A stretch of 64,000 nt of DNA. Origin: Pelobates cultripes. Lineage: Eukaryota > Chordata > Amphibia > Anura > Pelobatidae. The stretch is taken from contig OW240913.1 of assembly GCA_933207985.1 (NCBI GenBank), forward strand, positions 270,527,081 to 270,591,080, read 5' to 3'. The notes under the pieces are model-generated. The model did no database searches. It was not told where the DNA came from and saw only the letters and a list, made by a program, of their open reading frames with translations. Position 1 is the stretch's first letter; the number at the start of each line of letters is the position of its first letter. The translations under genes and the position numbers were made by a program. Of this stretch, positions 37,045 to 47,940 are shown piece by piece.

Positions 37045-37290
37045 GTAAATATGAAAAGAGAAAGGTTGGGAGTAAACGGATAGCGCAATAATGCTTAAAA
37101 ATATGTTTTTTATTACATATATAAACTCTTACTTTAAAAATATGCAAGCTCTTCATTAAAAGAAAGTCACGGGCACTCTGCCTTCTTCCTGTTGTGTCGC
37201 TCGCCCTATGACGCGTTTCTCCGCGATTCACGTGGGCTTCCTCAGATGCCATATTGGTTACCATTTCTCTTTATGTAGTTTTGTCACTTG
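37045..37290. mobile_element. Penelope-like terminal fragment (tentative)
   Basis: 'tgacgcgtttctccgcg' and 'gggcttcctcagatgcc' resemble terminal-repeat text seen next to Penelope-like elements in frogs. No coding part is attached, so this is a tentative call. Confidence 0.35.
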
Positions 37291-38019
37291 CCCATGCTTT
37301 ATCTTGATCCTCCCACCTGGACTCTTCCTCTCGTTTATAATGTGGCAGTTAGTTCATATTCAATATTTGCATTAATACTGATATTTTACGTGCCTGCAAT
37401 GTAAAACAAATGTACCAAGTTTTGAAAATTTTCAGTTTTTTATGAAATATGACACTTTATATCATGACTCCCAACTACTAAAATACATTGAAAACCTTCA
37501 TACTTGAAATACTATACTAGGTAAATCAGGACAAGCAAATTAAATTCTTTTGAAGCACTTTTTTAAGCTACATTATTTATTATAGGCACTATCTAGGCAA
37601 CTGCATATTTATAAAATTTCTTTCTTTCTTTACTATGGGAACCGGAGGAGTGTACTTTTTTCTGCAGAAAAAAAAACCTTCCTACAAATGCTTTACTTTT
37701 ATTGTTGTACTAAAATGTTTTACAATTGTTTTGTTACTTTAATGTTCAGACATCAAATGTAGTTACTGCCATAAAACAAGTGATGTCTTGTTCCATGCCC
37801 TCAGCCTCTACACTATGCATTATCGTAGGTGCCACAACAAAGAACATTGTGTACTTCCAGGCCATCCATACTTAGTGTTATGGGAAGAAATGGAATACTA
37901 AATTATAATTGAGTTATGTAACTAGAGGAAGGGTTTTCACTGTAAACCACTTTTTTTTTATTACTTCAAAAGTAACAATTACCTATCTATAGGTAATTTC
38001 ATATTCAAAGTAGCACACA
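37291..38019. other. No recognised feature
   Basis: AT-rich sequence preceding the 42-bp tandem array fragment. Confidence 0.35.
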
Positions 38020-38070
38020 TAGGACCATCTTTCATAGAAATCAAATGTAGAACATATAGTCTAGAATAGC
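38020..38070 (+). repeat. Left piece of the 42-bp tandem array
   Basis: 'agaaatcaaatgtagaacat' followed by 'atagtctagaatagc' matches one unit of the array at 49920-51600. The LTR at 38071 entered here; ATAGC at 38066-38070 is its left duplication. Confidence 0.75.
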
Positions 38071-38530
38071 TGTAGCGCTATAGACACTTACCATCTACGT
38101 TTATTCCCTTATTTGGCTGTCCATACCCTCCCTGTTACAGTACTGTGTATTTTCCCCTGTTATTTTGAGTAGTTCCTCTTTGGCCATTCGGGAGACTTCA
38201 GCCGGATCCATTTGTCTCCCGAATGAGGACCACCTTTGTGCCCCATTAGAACCTTGACACCAGCCCCTTGAGTGTGAAAACCGCAAAGGAAACAATTAAT
38301 AAGTGCTTCCCCTGGGTGGCCCCAATTTCATATAACCGAACACATGGCAGAGAGAATGGCGGCCATCTTGTCTCCCCAACGAGGGCAGTGGTACTTGGTC
38401 ATCGAATGCCTGGAGCTCTTTTCGGCTAGGCACTTGCGTGAACACTGGTACATTTTCGAACGCGGTCCATTCCTGTTCCGGCCCAGCTACTCGAATGGCA
38501 TTTGGGAAATTTGTATTACCGAGCAGGGGG

Positions 38531-39025
38531 AGAAACATAGAAACATAGAATGTGACGGCAGATAAGAACCATTCGGCCCATCTAGTCTGCCCAATTGCTG
38601 TTCATTACTCCCTAGTCTTATCTTATAGTTAGGATAGCCTTATGCCTATCCCACGCATGCTTAAACTCCTTTACTGTGTTAACCTCTACCACTTCAGCTG
38701 GAAGGCTATTCCATGCATCCACTACCCTCTCAGTAAAGTAATACTTCCTGATATTATTTTTAAACCTTTGTCCCTCTAATTTAAGACTATGTCCTCTTGT
38801 TGTGGTAGTTTTTCTTCTTTTAAATATAGTCTCCTCCTTTACTGTGTTGATTCCCTTTATATATTTAAATGTTTCTATCATATCCCCCCTGTCTCGTCTT
38901 TCCTCCAAGCTATACATGTTAAGATCCTTTAACCTTTCCTGGTAAGTTTTATCCCGCAATCCATGAACCAGTTTAGTAGCCCTTCTCTGAACCCTCTCTA
39001 AGGTATCAATATCCTTCTGAAGATA
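38531..39025 (-). mobile_element. CR1-group LINE 3' fragment
   Basis: Reads on the minus strand and ends in the tandem tail 'gaaacatagaaacatag' at 38532-38548, followed by 'aatgtgacggcagataag', a widespread amphibian CR1 3' sequence. It is strongly 5'-truncated, keeping about 0.5 kb. Inserted in the LTR. Confidence 0.85.
38618..38959 (-). pseudogene. CR1 ORF2 C-terminal fragment
   Basis: A 113-residue frame includes MYSLEERRDRGDMIETFKYI, RGHSLKLEGQRFKNNIRK and VVDAWNSLPAEVVEV, the conserved C-terminus of CR1-type ORF2 (R-R-x-R-G-D-M-I ... W-N-x-L-P). It parallels RRLRGDMITLYKY and WNSLPEEVV of the CR1 at 27680-29970 but belongs to a different subfamily. Catalytic domain absent. Confidence 0.88.
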
Positions 39026-40013
39026 GCATTCCTGTCAAGAAAGCTAGAGATTCCCTTTTATGGTTTTCGCACAGGAACATCATGAACGGAGACCGGCCAG
39101 GACACCTATTTCTCTGGAAATATTTTTGGCTAGCGCCTCGTGTCTGGCCAGTCAAAACATCATCATGATGGATGGCATTCCCGTTTTGCCAAATCGATCT
39201 GAGTGATTCTTGGATATGTTGGTCACTCGGGGCTATCGGGAATGTGCTTTTTGTGGGGTTCCTATTTAGGGTTGGGGTACAAGATATTTTGTGGATTTTC
39301 TGTGCCTGGGAGATAATTAAATTAGAGGTGTTTACTCAAGCAATTATCTCCCAGATACTGAGGATCTTGGGATTGAATCCCCTGCATTTTCTGCCTGTGA
39401 AACCCCTTGCATGGGACTGGGCAAAAAAAAAGTGTACAGTGCCTTGCAAAAGTATTCACCCCCCTTGGCATTTTTCGTGTTTTGTTGTCTCACAACCTGA
39501 AATTAACATGGATTGTTTGAGGATTTGCATCATTTAATTTACAGAACATGCCCACAACTTTTTTTATTTTTTTTTTAATTGTGAAGCAAACAACAAATAG
39601 GACAAAATAACAGAAAAGGTCAATGTGTATAACTATTCATCGCCCTAAAGTCAATACTTTGTAGAGCCACCTTTTGCGGCAATCACAGCTCCAAGTCGCT
39701 TTGGATAAGTCTCTATGAGCTTGCCACATCTTACCACTGGGATTTTTGCCCATTCCTCCTTGCAAAACTGCTCCAGCTCCTTCAAGTTGGATGGTTTGCG
39801 CTTGTAAACAGCAATCTTTAAGTCTGACCACAGATTTTCTATTGGATTGAGGTCTGGGCTTTGACTAGGCCATTCCAACACATTTACATGTTTCCCCTTA
39901 AACCACTCAAGTGTTGCTTTAGCAGTGTGTTTGGGGTCATTGTCCTGTTGTAAGGTGAACCAAGTTTTGCTCAAGAATATCCCTGTATTTAGCAGCATCC
40001 ATCTTTCCCTCAA

Positions 40014-40168
40014 TAGTGATGTCGCGAACCTGATAGACCCTCCCACCTCCAGGGTCTGCTGGAGATTGGTCGGGATGTGTCAGCTGACCGGAGCTCGCCG
40101 CGAACGGTTCGTGGTGAACCGTGGCGAGCCGTTCGCGGGAAGTTCGCGAACGGTTCGCGACATCACTA
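40014..40168. mobile_element. hAT MITE (155 bp) inside Tc1 transposase
   Basis: Left end TAGTGATGTCGCGAAC and right end GTTCGCGACATCACTA are perfect 16-bp inverted repeats with exact 8-bp duplication TCCCTCAA (40006-40013 and 40169-40176). Interior is GC-rich with several 'gttcgcg' and 'ggttcg' repeats. Non-coding. Confidence 0.93.
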
Positions 40169-40635
40169 TCCCTCAACTCTGACCAGTTTCCCAGTCGCGG
40201 CTGCTGAAAAACATCCCCACAGCATGCTGCCACCACCATGTTTCACTGGGAGGATGGTGTTCTATGGGTATTGTGATGTGTTGGGTTTGCGCCAGACATA
40301 GCGTTTTCTTTGATGGCCGAAAAGTTACATTTTAATCTCATCAGACCAGAGCACCTTCCTCCATACATTTTGGGAGTCTCTCACATGTCTTTTAGCAAAC
40401 TCAAAACGTGCCAGTTTGTTTTTTGCTGAAAGTAATGGCTTTCTTCTGGCCATTTTGCCATAAAGCCCATCTCTATGGAGCGTACGGCTTATTGTCATCC
40501 TATGTACAGATACTCCAGTCTCTGCTGTGGAACTCTGCAGCTCCTCCAGGGTTACCTTATGTGACGAGAGCAATCTCGCCACATTGCATTGGAGGAGCCT
40601 GGTTGCCCGCCTGCTGCCTTTAGACTATGGCCCCA

Positions 40636-41513
40636 TGTTGAAACGCTTGATTTTCCCCTGCGGGTCATTTGGTGCTGGCCCTGTTTGAGCGGTGATACCC
40701 CAGATAGCTATGCCATGCAGCCCATTCGTATAATGAAAGACTATGGGAAAGACTTTGGCTCCATGGCAATTGAACTGTATGTGTGTGCTCTGAGCGCCAT
40801 TCAGTAATAATGTGCGCTCAGATCTGAGCTATCTGGGGATATGTTGAATGTACCTGTTTTGTGCAATGGCTGCACAGTTATATGTTTTTATGTGTTTTAT
40901 TGTCTTTGCTGCCATGTGTTCAATGGAGTTTTGCCTCTGTCCTTGGAGATAATTGGATTACTTCCCAATTATCTCCAGGATAGAAGACTCTGTTTGGTTT
41001 TGGGCAGAAAAGCCATGCTTCCTATGGTCACAAAGGACTACGATCTATCTTTTGAACCACTGGACCAATTTGGATGATTTTGACATATGTTTGTATTTGG
41101 AGTATGCTGATTCTGAAAATGTAAGTGTTTATGTGAATGTGATGCATACTTTTCAAGTTATGAATAATGTGGAAAAAATTGTATTTCTCTGCTTGTGATA
41201 ATTACATTACCCATTGTGTGGGCAGAGGGGAGGATTTTGTGTGGGAGTGTCTGAGTATATTGTATGTGTTTATTGGTTGTGTTTCCAAAACCCTGTGGGT
41301 GGTACTAATGTGTATATAAGAACAATAAACCCACAGCTCTGTCTGTTCACTGCTTGACCCTCAACACGGAGCTTTGTCTGGTTCTTGGAGGGATTTACTG
41401 TATGCTGTTAGAGACTGATTGCCAGGAGTGTAAGCCGCTTGGGTGCTTTTCCTGTTCAGCTGCTAGCAGCTATTCGTGAGGTTTCAGTTCGGGAGTTTGG
41501 AGCTGTGACGGAA
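40636..41513 (+). mobile_element. LTR-like segment, plus strand
   Basis: About 0.9 kb lying within the Tc1 transposase, with TATA-like 'gtgtatataag' near 41310 and AATAAA near 41325 in LTR order, and a U5-like end around 'ggtttcagttcggg'. I could not prove its boundaries or a duplication. It abuts an oppositely oriented LTR-like segment. Confidence 0.5.
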
Positions 41514-42491
41514 CGCTGGCACTCCGACTGAGTACCTCCGCCAATCGATGCTCCTAGTGCTCGCTGAGGACTCCAAGCACTCCAACCGACACCATCAGCA
41601 CTGCAGACCCCACTTCCAGCGATGCAACTGCGCCGGGGTCTCTGCTGTTTCCACCCACCCTGCACCCAAGGCCAGGATCCAGCTTCCAGTGGGTGAACCT
41701 CTCTTTCCCCAGAGAGCAGGAACAAGCTCTTAGCAGAACTTAGTGATCATACCCTGGGGAGTATAGTAATTATAGCAACCCCCAGAGTGTAGCTATCCCT
41801 TCCCCCAAACATGAGCCAAGGCTTAATGCTGGAACAAGACTGATTTACTGGCACACAGAACTCACAATTTATGCAACACAAAACTCCTCTTCTGGGCCAG
41901 GCTAGATAATTGAGTTTCTACAATACACAAAGCTCAATTATCTGCTGGCCAGAAATAATACAGTTTCATAAAACACACAGGGACCCCAAAACATGCAATA
42001 ACCCCATGAAAACAATCACTGTATAATGTGTCCCCTGCTGTATAGTCCAAAACCACTGCACGATGTCTCTGTGCACCAAATACTGGCGAGATGGCACCGT
42101 GTTGAAAAGTCCACACAGTGTCTGTGAGTTAAAATGGCCACCATCCATTGTTCTCACCATGTGCTTCTGATACAGGAAATGGTGGCCACCCAGTAACTCC
42201 ACAGTATGTCCCCAGATGGTTCTTAAAGGGCCAGCAGCAGCACAACACAAATCCATTATGCCCAAATCATGTCTTTAAAGGGCAATACATCCCAAGAGCC
42301 ATAGTCACTGGGCAAGAGGCGGGCAAGCAATCCTCTCCAGGCACAAGTGGCGAAGGGCACTTCGTCACAGGAGCATTCCCTTGTATCCAGTTTGGGAGTT
42401 TGGTGTTCTGCAGTAGCTGTGCCTGTGTCTCTGGAAGGGAAGATCTACTAAACGGCTTTTAACCCCTTTTATGCCTGGGGGTGCCGTTACA
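41514..42491 (-). mobile_element. LTR-like segment, minus strand
   Basis: Begins TGTGACGGAACGC and ends GTGCCGTTACA, with inverted terminal similarity (TGT-ACGG / CCGT-ACA) as in LTRs; minus-strand text starts with a TATA-like 'cataaaagggg'. No matching target duplication was found, so this and its neighbour may have been rearranged after insertion. Confidence 0.55.
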
Positions 42492-42891
42492 CCATAGGTC
42501 TCTGTGCTGCCTCTCTGATTAATGCCCTCCTTGCCTGGTCCATGAGTTTGGTGGGCGGCCGTCTCTTGGCAGGTTTCCTGTTGTGCCATGTTCTTCCCAT
42601 TTGGTTATGATAGATTTGATGGTGCTCCTGGGGCTCATCAAAGTTTTATAACCTAACCCTGACTTGTACTCCTCAACAACATTGTCCCTTACTTGTTTGG
42701 AGAGTTCCTTAGTCTTCATGGCAGTGTTTGGTTAGTGGTGCCTCTTGCTTGGGTGTTGCAGCCTCTGGGGCCTTTCAAAAAAGGTGTGTATATGTAATGT
42801 CAAAACATGTGCCACTTAGATTGTACACAGGTGGACATAATTTCACTAATTATATGACTTCTGATGGTAATTGGTTGCACCAGAGCTTTTT

Positions 42892-44379
42892 TTTTTTTTT
42901 AACCCCTTAAGGACACAACTTCTGGAATAAAAGGTAATCGTGACGGAATATTTCCATCATGTGTCCTTAAGGGTTAATTCTTTATTTTATTTGTGCATAT
43001 GGTTAACAAACATGTTTGCTGTGCCACAATAGCTGGAGCAACCTGGACTGTATACATAAGAAAACATTAATATGGCATTAAAGGCATTGCACATTTTTAA
43101 AGTAAGTAATCAGGATGCAAAAGTTAAATCAACGCTTCACTTACTAAATGCTATTTCAGATATACATTCCGACTTTACTGTGACAGGAGTTAAACATGTT
43201 GAACAAGAATTTAACAGATTCTAATCATGTGGGTATTACTCGCCGGTTAGGCAGCCTGGTAGCCGCTGGGACATAGGTTAGTCATGACATTACAGTGTGG
43301 CAAAGTAATAAGATGGTGTCCATTAAGAGCATTGGAGACTCAGATGTTAGGTGCTTAGTCCGACACAGGGGCAGAGTATTTTATGCATAGGTTCATGTCC
43401 ATGGGTGTTAGCTCGTTACATTTGTCTGCCAGGTTATGTGGGTTCTGCCGGGTCGTCTGTGTCGATTTCATCACCGGAGCTGGCCAGCAGGCAGACCGGG
43501 TCTTTCCTCCCATTCATCCGATCCCCAGTCTGTGGAGACGTGTACAGTCGCGTTGCCGTGGGCTTGTTTCTCGTGAGGCAATGCTTTTCGGCATGGTGTG
43601 AGGTTGTACCTCGCGTGGATACATGTCGCTGGGTGGTGAGTGGGTCTCATGGGCTTAGTGATCTCGATCTGATGTGCGTGAGGTCGAATGTCAGCGCCCG
43701 AGGGGGATGTTGCCGTTTCCTGTCAGCGTGTTCCCCGGTTCTGTCTCTGGCCAAGGGCCGCCCTGTGGGCTCGTGGTAGGTATCTGCCCAGGTGTCGCCG
43801 ATTTGCCGGTCGGATCCATGCCGCCATTGACCTTATGGTTAGGTGGAGAGACCGTCCTGTAATGTGGAGCTTTGTCCTCAGGCTGTGTCTTAGTCGGGCA
43901 AAGACTTCTAGGGTGTTGATGGGTGGCTTAGCGAGGGTGCTTTTTGGCGATTGGCGCTGCTGTGTCACCATCTTGCTTGGGTTCCTTCCATCCCCTTGTG
44001 CTGTGGGTTTAGTCGATTGTAGAGGTCGCTTTGTGGGGGTAATCGTCCCCTGCGAGGACCGGGATATCCCCTGCCGGTCCAGAGGGGGGGATAGCAGGGC
44101 TGTATTCGTTGCTCGCTTGTGATCGGGTCTCGCGCCCGGAGGTCGGCTGTCTCCTCCAGGCCCCGGGCTTCGCTCCAATGTAGGCCACATGGCCGGTTTG
44201 TGTGTCCGTAGCGTATCGTGGTGCATGGCGAGCATCGTTCGAGTCCCATTGTGGACCTGCACCAATTTTAGGGCCCTGGCGTGGGTAGTTTAGGCAGAAT
44301 TGTCGTTTGTTTGCCCTCTGTAGCCAGAGCTCTCAAAGAGCACGTCCGGCCATCCGGCTGTCAGGGCCCGCCCCCCCGG
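42892..44379 (-). mobile_element. Non-autonomous L1-type LINE (copy B)
   Basis: Flanked by an exact 14-bp duplication CACCAGAGCTTTTT (42878-42891 and 44380-44393). The 3' end is a T-run at 42892-42900, interrupted by a TTAA MITE, then 'attctttattttatttgtg'. The 5' end is a GC-rich 'gggggggcgggccctg' (minus-strand reading). Between them is about 1.4 kb without endonuclease or reverse transcriptase. A 180-residue minus-strand frame at 43723-44265 is not recognisable and probably fortuitous in GC-rich 5' sequence. Confidence 0.85.
42899..42977. mobile_element. 79-bp TTAA MITE at L1 poly(A) junction
   Basis: Starts TTAACCCCTTAAGGACACA and ends TGTGTCCTTAAGGGTTAA, an almost complete palindromic terminus with TTAA on each side. 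It belongs with the larger TTAACCCCTTATGGAC element at 55777-62212 by its ends. Transposase class is not shown; TTAA targets fit piggyBac or Kolobok types. Confidence 0.85.
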
Positions 44380-45232
44380 CACCAGAGCTTTTTATGGGCT
44401 TCATAACAAATGGGGTGAATACATACGCACATGCCAATTTTCTGTTTTCTATTTTAAAAGAAATAGTTTTATGTATATATTTTTCTCATTTCACTTCACC
44501 AACTTAGACTAATGTGTTCTGATCCATTACATAAAATTCAGATTAATAAAACATTGAACTTAAGGCTGTAATGCAACAAAATAGGTAAAAAGTCAAGGGA
44601 GATGAATACTTTTGCAAGGCACTGTATGTGTCAATAAAATTCATTTATTCCCCAAGAGCTGTGTGTCTTCCAGTTGCTGGGGAGGAGGTGGGAGATTCTT
44701 GGATTATTTTACTGTGCCTGACTGCTCCATTGGATTGTTTTACTGGTTCCTGATTGTACTTTGGTGTAATCAGCGGAGGAGAGTCCCTGCTAGGACTAGG
44801 GCTCCGCTACAATAGCCAGGGCCGTCTTGAACAAGGGGAAAGCGGGGCAGCTGCCCCGGGCCCAGTTGCTCTTGGGGGGCCCAAAGCAGCTGCCCTGTGG
44901 GCCCCCTGCCCTCAGCCAGGTCCGAACAGCCCACCAGGATACTGAGAAATATCCCGGTTGGCTGCAGCAGGTGAGGTAATCAGGGCCCCTGGCCCTTTAA
45001 GAGGGCTCCTGACCGGGCCTCTGTCTTCCTGCCTGCTGGGAGGAAGTGTAGTGAGGTCACTTCCTCCCAAGTAACAGAGTGCCACTGGGGAGGAGGAGGC
45101 ATACATGGAGGGAAGGAGGAGGTACAGACCAAGAAGAAGAAGACTCAAATCAATCTCAGCCATCCAGCTCCCACTGGACTCCAGGGAAGCTGTTAAGGTA
45201 AGGAGGGTGGCTAAAGTATGTAAATTGATAGG

Positions 45233-45312
45233 ACTGTGTGTGTTTATGTCAGTGTGTGTGTATATCTGACTGTGTGTGTGTGTGTGTATATATATATCTC
45301 TGACTGTGTGTA

Positions 45313-45345
<33 letters not shown>

Positions 45346-46763
45346 CTGACTCTGTGTGTGTGTGTGTGTGTGTGTAATATATCTGACTGTGTTTGTGAGT
45401 ATCTGACTGTGTGTGTGTATCTGACTGTTTGTGTGTGTGTTTGTGTGTGTGTATATCTAACTGTGTGTTTGGGTATCTGACTGTGTGTTTGGGTATCTGA
45501 CTGTGTGTGTGTGTGTGTATCTGACTGTATGTGTGTGTGTATCTGACTGTATGTGTGTGTATATCTGACTGTGTGTGTGTATATATCTGACTGTGTGTGT
45601 GTGTGCATATATCTGACTGTGTGTGTATATCTGTCTGTGTGTGTATATACCTGACTGTGTGTATGTGTATCTGACTGTATGTGTATATATCGGACTGTGA
45701 GTGTGTGTGTATCTGACTGTATGTATGTGTGTATCTGACTGTGTGTGTATATATCTGACTGTGTGTGTATATCTGACTGTGTGTGTATATACCTGACTGT
45801 GTGTATGTGTATCTGACTGTATGTGTATATATCGGACTGTGAGTGTGTGTATCTGACTGTATGTGTGTGTGTGTCTGACTGTGTGTGTCAGTGTGTATCT
45901 GGCTGTTTGTGCCAGTGTGTGTTTATATGGCTGTGTTTGTGTCAGTGTATGTGTACCTTTGTGTCAGTGTTTATGTATCTGTGATAGGCGTGCGCAGCCT
46001 ATTGCATTAGGGTGTGCACCCTAAAGCACAAACACACGCCGTGTGTATATGTATGTGTGTATGTATATATGTGTGTGTGTGTGTGTATGTTTGTGTGTGT
46101 GTATATCTAACTGTGTGTTTGGGTATCTGACTGTGTGTTTGGGTATCTGACTGTGTGTGTGTGTGTGTGTCTGACTGTATGTGTGTGTGTATATATCTGA
46201 CTGTGTGTGTGTGCATATATCTGACTGTGTGTGTATATCTGACTGTATGTGTATATACCTGACTGTGTGTATATATCTGACTGTGTGTATGTGTGTATCT
46301 GACTGTGTGTGTATATATCTGACTGTGTGTGTGTATCTGACTGTGTGTGTGTGTGTATCTGACTTTATGTATGTGTGTATCTGACTGTGTGTGTATATAT
46401 CTGGCTGTGTGTATATCTGACTCTGTGTGTGTGTGTGTATCTGACTGTGTGTGTTTGTATCTGACTGTGTGTGTATCTGACTGTGTGTGTGTGTGCATAT
46501 CTGACTGTGTGTGTATATATCTGACTGTGTGTTGATATCTGACTGTGTTTGTGTATATCTGACTGCGTCTGTGTATCTGACTGTGTGTGTGTGTGTCTGA
46601 CTGTGTGTGTATCTGACTGTGTGTGTGTATCTGACTGTGTGTGTGTATATCTGACTGTGTGTGTCTGTGTGTGTATTTGACTGTGTGTGTGTGTGTATTT
46701 GACTGTGTGTGTGTGTATCTCACTGTGTGTGTGTGTGTAACTGACTGGCTGTGTTTGTATCTG

Positions 46764-46794
<31 letters not shown>

Positions 46795-47865
46795 CTGACT
46801 GTGTTTATGTGTGTGTGTGTGTGTGTCAGTGTGTATCTGGCTGTTTGTGCCAGTGTGTGTTTATCTGGCTGTGTTTGTGTCAGTGTATGTGTACCTTTGT
46901 GTCAGTGTTTATGTATCTGTCATAGGCGTGCACAGCCTATTGCATTAGGGTGTGCACCCTAAAGCACAAACACACGCCGTGTGTATATGTATGTGTGTGT
47001 ATGTATATATGTGTGTGTGTGTGTGTGTATATCTAACTGTGTGTTTGGGTATCTGACTGTGTGTGTGTGTGTGTATATCTGACTGTGTGTGTATATATCT
47101 GACTGTGTGTGTGTGCATATATCTGACTGTGTGTGTATATACCTGACTGTGTGTGTATCTGACTGTGTGTATGTGTATCTGACTGTATGTGTGTATATAT
47201 CTGACTGTGTGTGTATCTGATTGTATGTATGTGTGTATCTGACTGTGTGTGTGTATATCTCACTGTGTGTGTATACATCTGACTGTGTGTGTGTGTATCT
47301 GACTGTATGTATGTGTGTATCTGACTGTATGTATGTGTGTATCTGACTGAGTGTGTATATATCTGACTGTGTGTGTATATCTGACTCTGTGTGTGTGTAT
47401 ATGACTGTGTGTGTTTGTATCTGACTGTGTGTGTGTGCATATCTGACTGTGTATGTATATATCTGACTGTGTGTTGATATCTGACTGTGTGTGTGTATAT
47501 CTGACTGTGTGTGTGTGTATATCTGACTGTGTGTGTGTATCTGACTGTGTGTGTGTGTGTGTATCTGACTGTGTGTGTGTATCTGACTGTGTGTGTGTGT
47601 GTATCTGACTGTGTGTGTGTATATCTCACTATGTGTGTCTGTGTGTGTATCTGACTGTGTGTGTATATCTCACTGTGTGTGTGTATCTACTGTGTGTGTG
47701 TGTAACTGACTGGCTGTGTTTGTATCTGACTGTGTGTGTGTGTGTCTGACTGTGTTTGTGTGTGTGTGTGTCAGTGTGTATCTGGCTGTTTGTGCCAGTG
47801 TGTGTTTATCTGGCTGTGTTTGTGTCAGTGTATGTGTACCTTTGTGTCAGTGTTTATGTATCTGT
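45233..47865 (+). repeat. TG-rich 'atctgactgtgtgtgt' array, partly triplicated
   Basis: Units vary around 'gtatatctgactgtgtgtgt'. Three higher-order blocks start with 'tatatctaactgtgtgttt' (about 45452, 46090 and 47026), and each closes with 'ggctgtttgtgccagtgtg', 'gtgtacctttgtgtcag', then the family B hAT head. Minus-strand frames up to 238 residues (mostly THTHSQI-like) are repeat artefacts. Confidence 0.9.
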
Positions 47866-47940
47866 CATAGGCGTGCGCAGCCTATTGCATTAGGGTGTGC
47901 ACCCTAAAGCACAAACACACGCCGTGTGTATATGTATGTG
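45983..47940 (+). repeat. Tandem triplication of a hAT family B end
   Basis: The head beginning '(c/g)ataggcgtgc(g/a)cagcc' and running about 75 bp to 'cacacgccgtgtgtatatg' occurs at 45983, 46921 and 47866, spaced 938 and 945 bp. All three are preceded by GTATCTGT, the element's target duplication, so the duplicated unit spans the insertion junction. Confidence 0.88.

Larger units (their letters stand above)
39651..42719 (-). pseudogene. Tc1 transposase, broken by insertions
   Basis: N-terminal piece (42519-42719): MKTKELSKQVRDNVVEEYKS and PRSTIKSIITKWEE, the first helix-turn-helix. Middle piece (40325-40582): VTLEELQSSTAETGVSVH and ISRTLHRDGLYGKMARRKPL, second HTH, then KVLWSDEIK with the first catalytic Asp. 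C-terminal piece (39651-40046): [15 protein letters not shown] with the second Asp, then [19 protein letters not shown] with the last acidic residue of the DD(34)E catalytic triad. LTR sequence separates the first two pieces, and a hAT MITE (40014-40168) lies between the middle and C-terminal pieces. In intact elements the protein binds the terminal repeats and cuts and pastes at TA. This copy is dead. Confidence 0.93.
39437..44624 (-). mobile_element. Tc1-type DNA transposon with nested insertions
   Basis: Left end CAGTGCCTTGCAAAAGTATT and right end AATACTTTTGCAAGGCACTG are inverted repeats, each bordered by the TA target (39435-39436 and 44625-44626). The transposase is on the minus strand in three separated pieces. 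Insertions include a 155-bp hAT MITE, LTR pieces and an L1. With those removed the element is about 1.7-1.8 kb, normal for Tc1. Confidence 0.95.
38071..44811 (+). mobile_element. Solo LTR, split by nested insertions
   Basis: Boundaries TGTAGCGCTATAG and GGCTCCGCTACA are flanked by exact ATAGC (38066-38070 and 44812-44816). Without insertions it is about 1.1 kb. Its interior reads 'ggtacttggtcatcg', 'tttgtggggttcc' and a polyadenylation signal 'caataaaa' near 44632, parallel to the solo LTR at 9658-10563. It holds a CR1 3' fragment and a Tc1 element that itself is nested. No internal LTR-retrotransposon genes are seen. Confidence 0.85.

Noticed and set aside
40636..42491. Single intact LTR retrotransposon inside Tc1
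   Set aside because: The two LTR-like parts are oppositely oriented, no gag-pol lies between them, and flanks (cccca and ccata) do not match, so a simple insertion is not supported.
43723..44265. 180-residue minus-strand frame in L1 copy B
   Set aside because: No coiled coil, RNA-binding or catalytic signature; Arg/Pro-rich frames are common in GC-rich 5' untranslated sequence.
46007..46723. 238-residue minus-strand frame, and similar long frames at 45249-45608, 47033-47629, 47882-48535 and 56698-57604
   Set aside because: They are translations of TG/CA arrays (Thr-His and Cys-Val runs), with no complex sequence or domain. Open frames are expected from stop-poor dinucleotide repeats.
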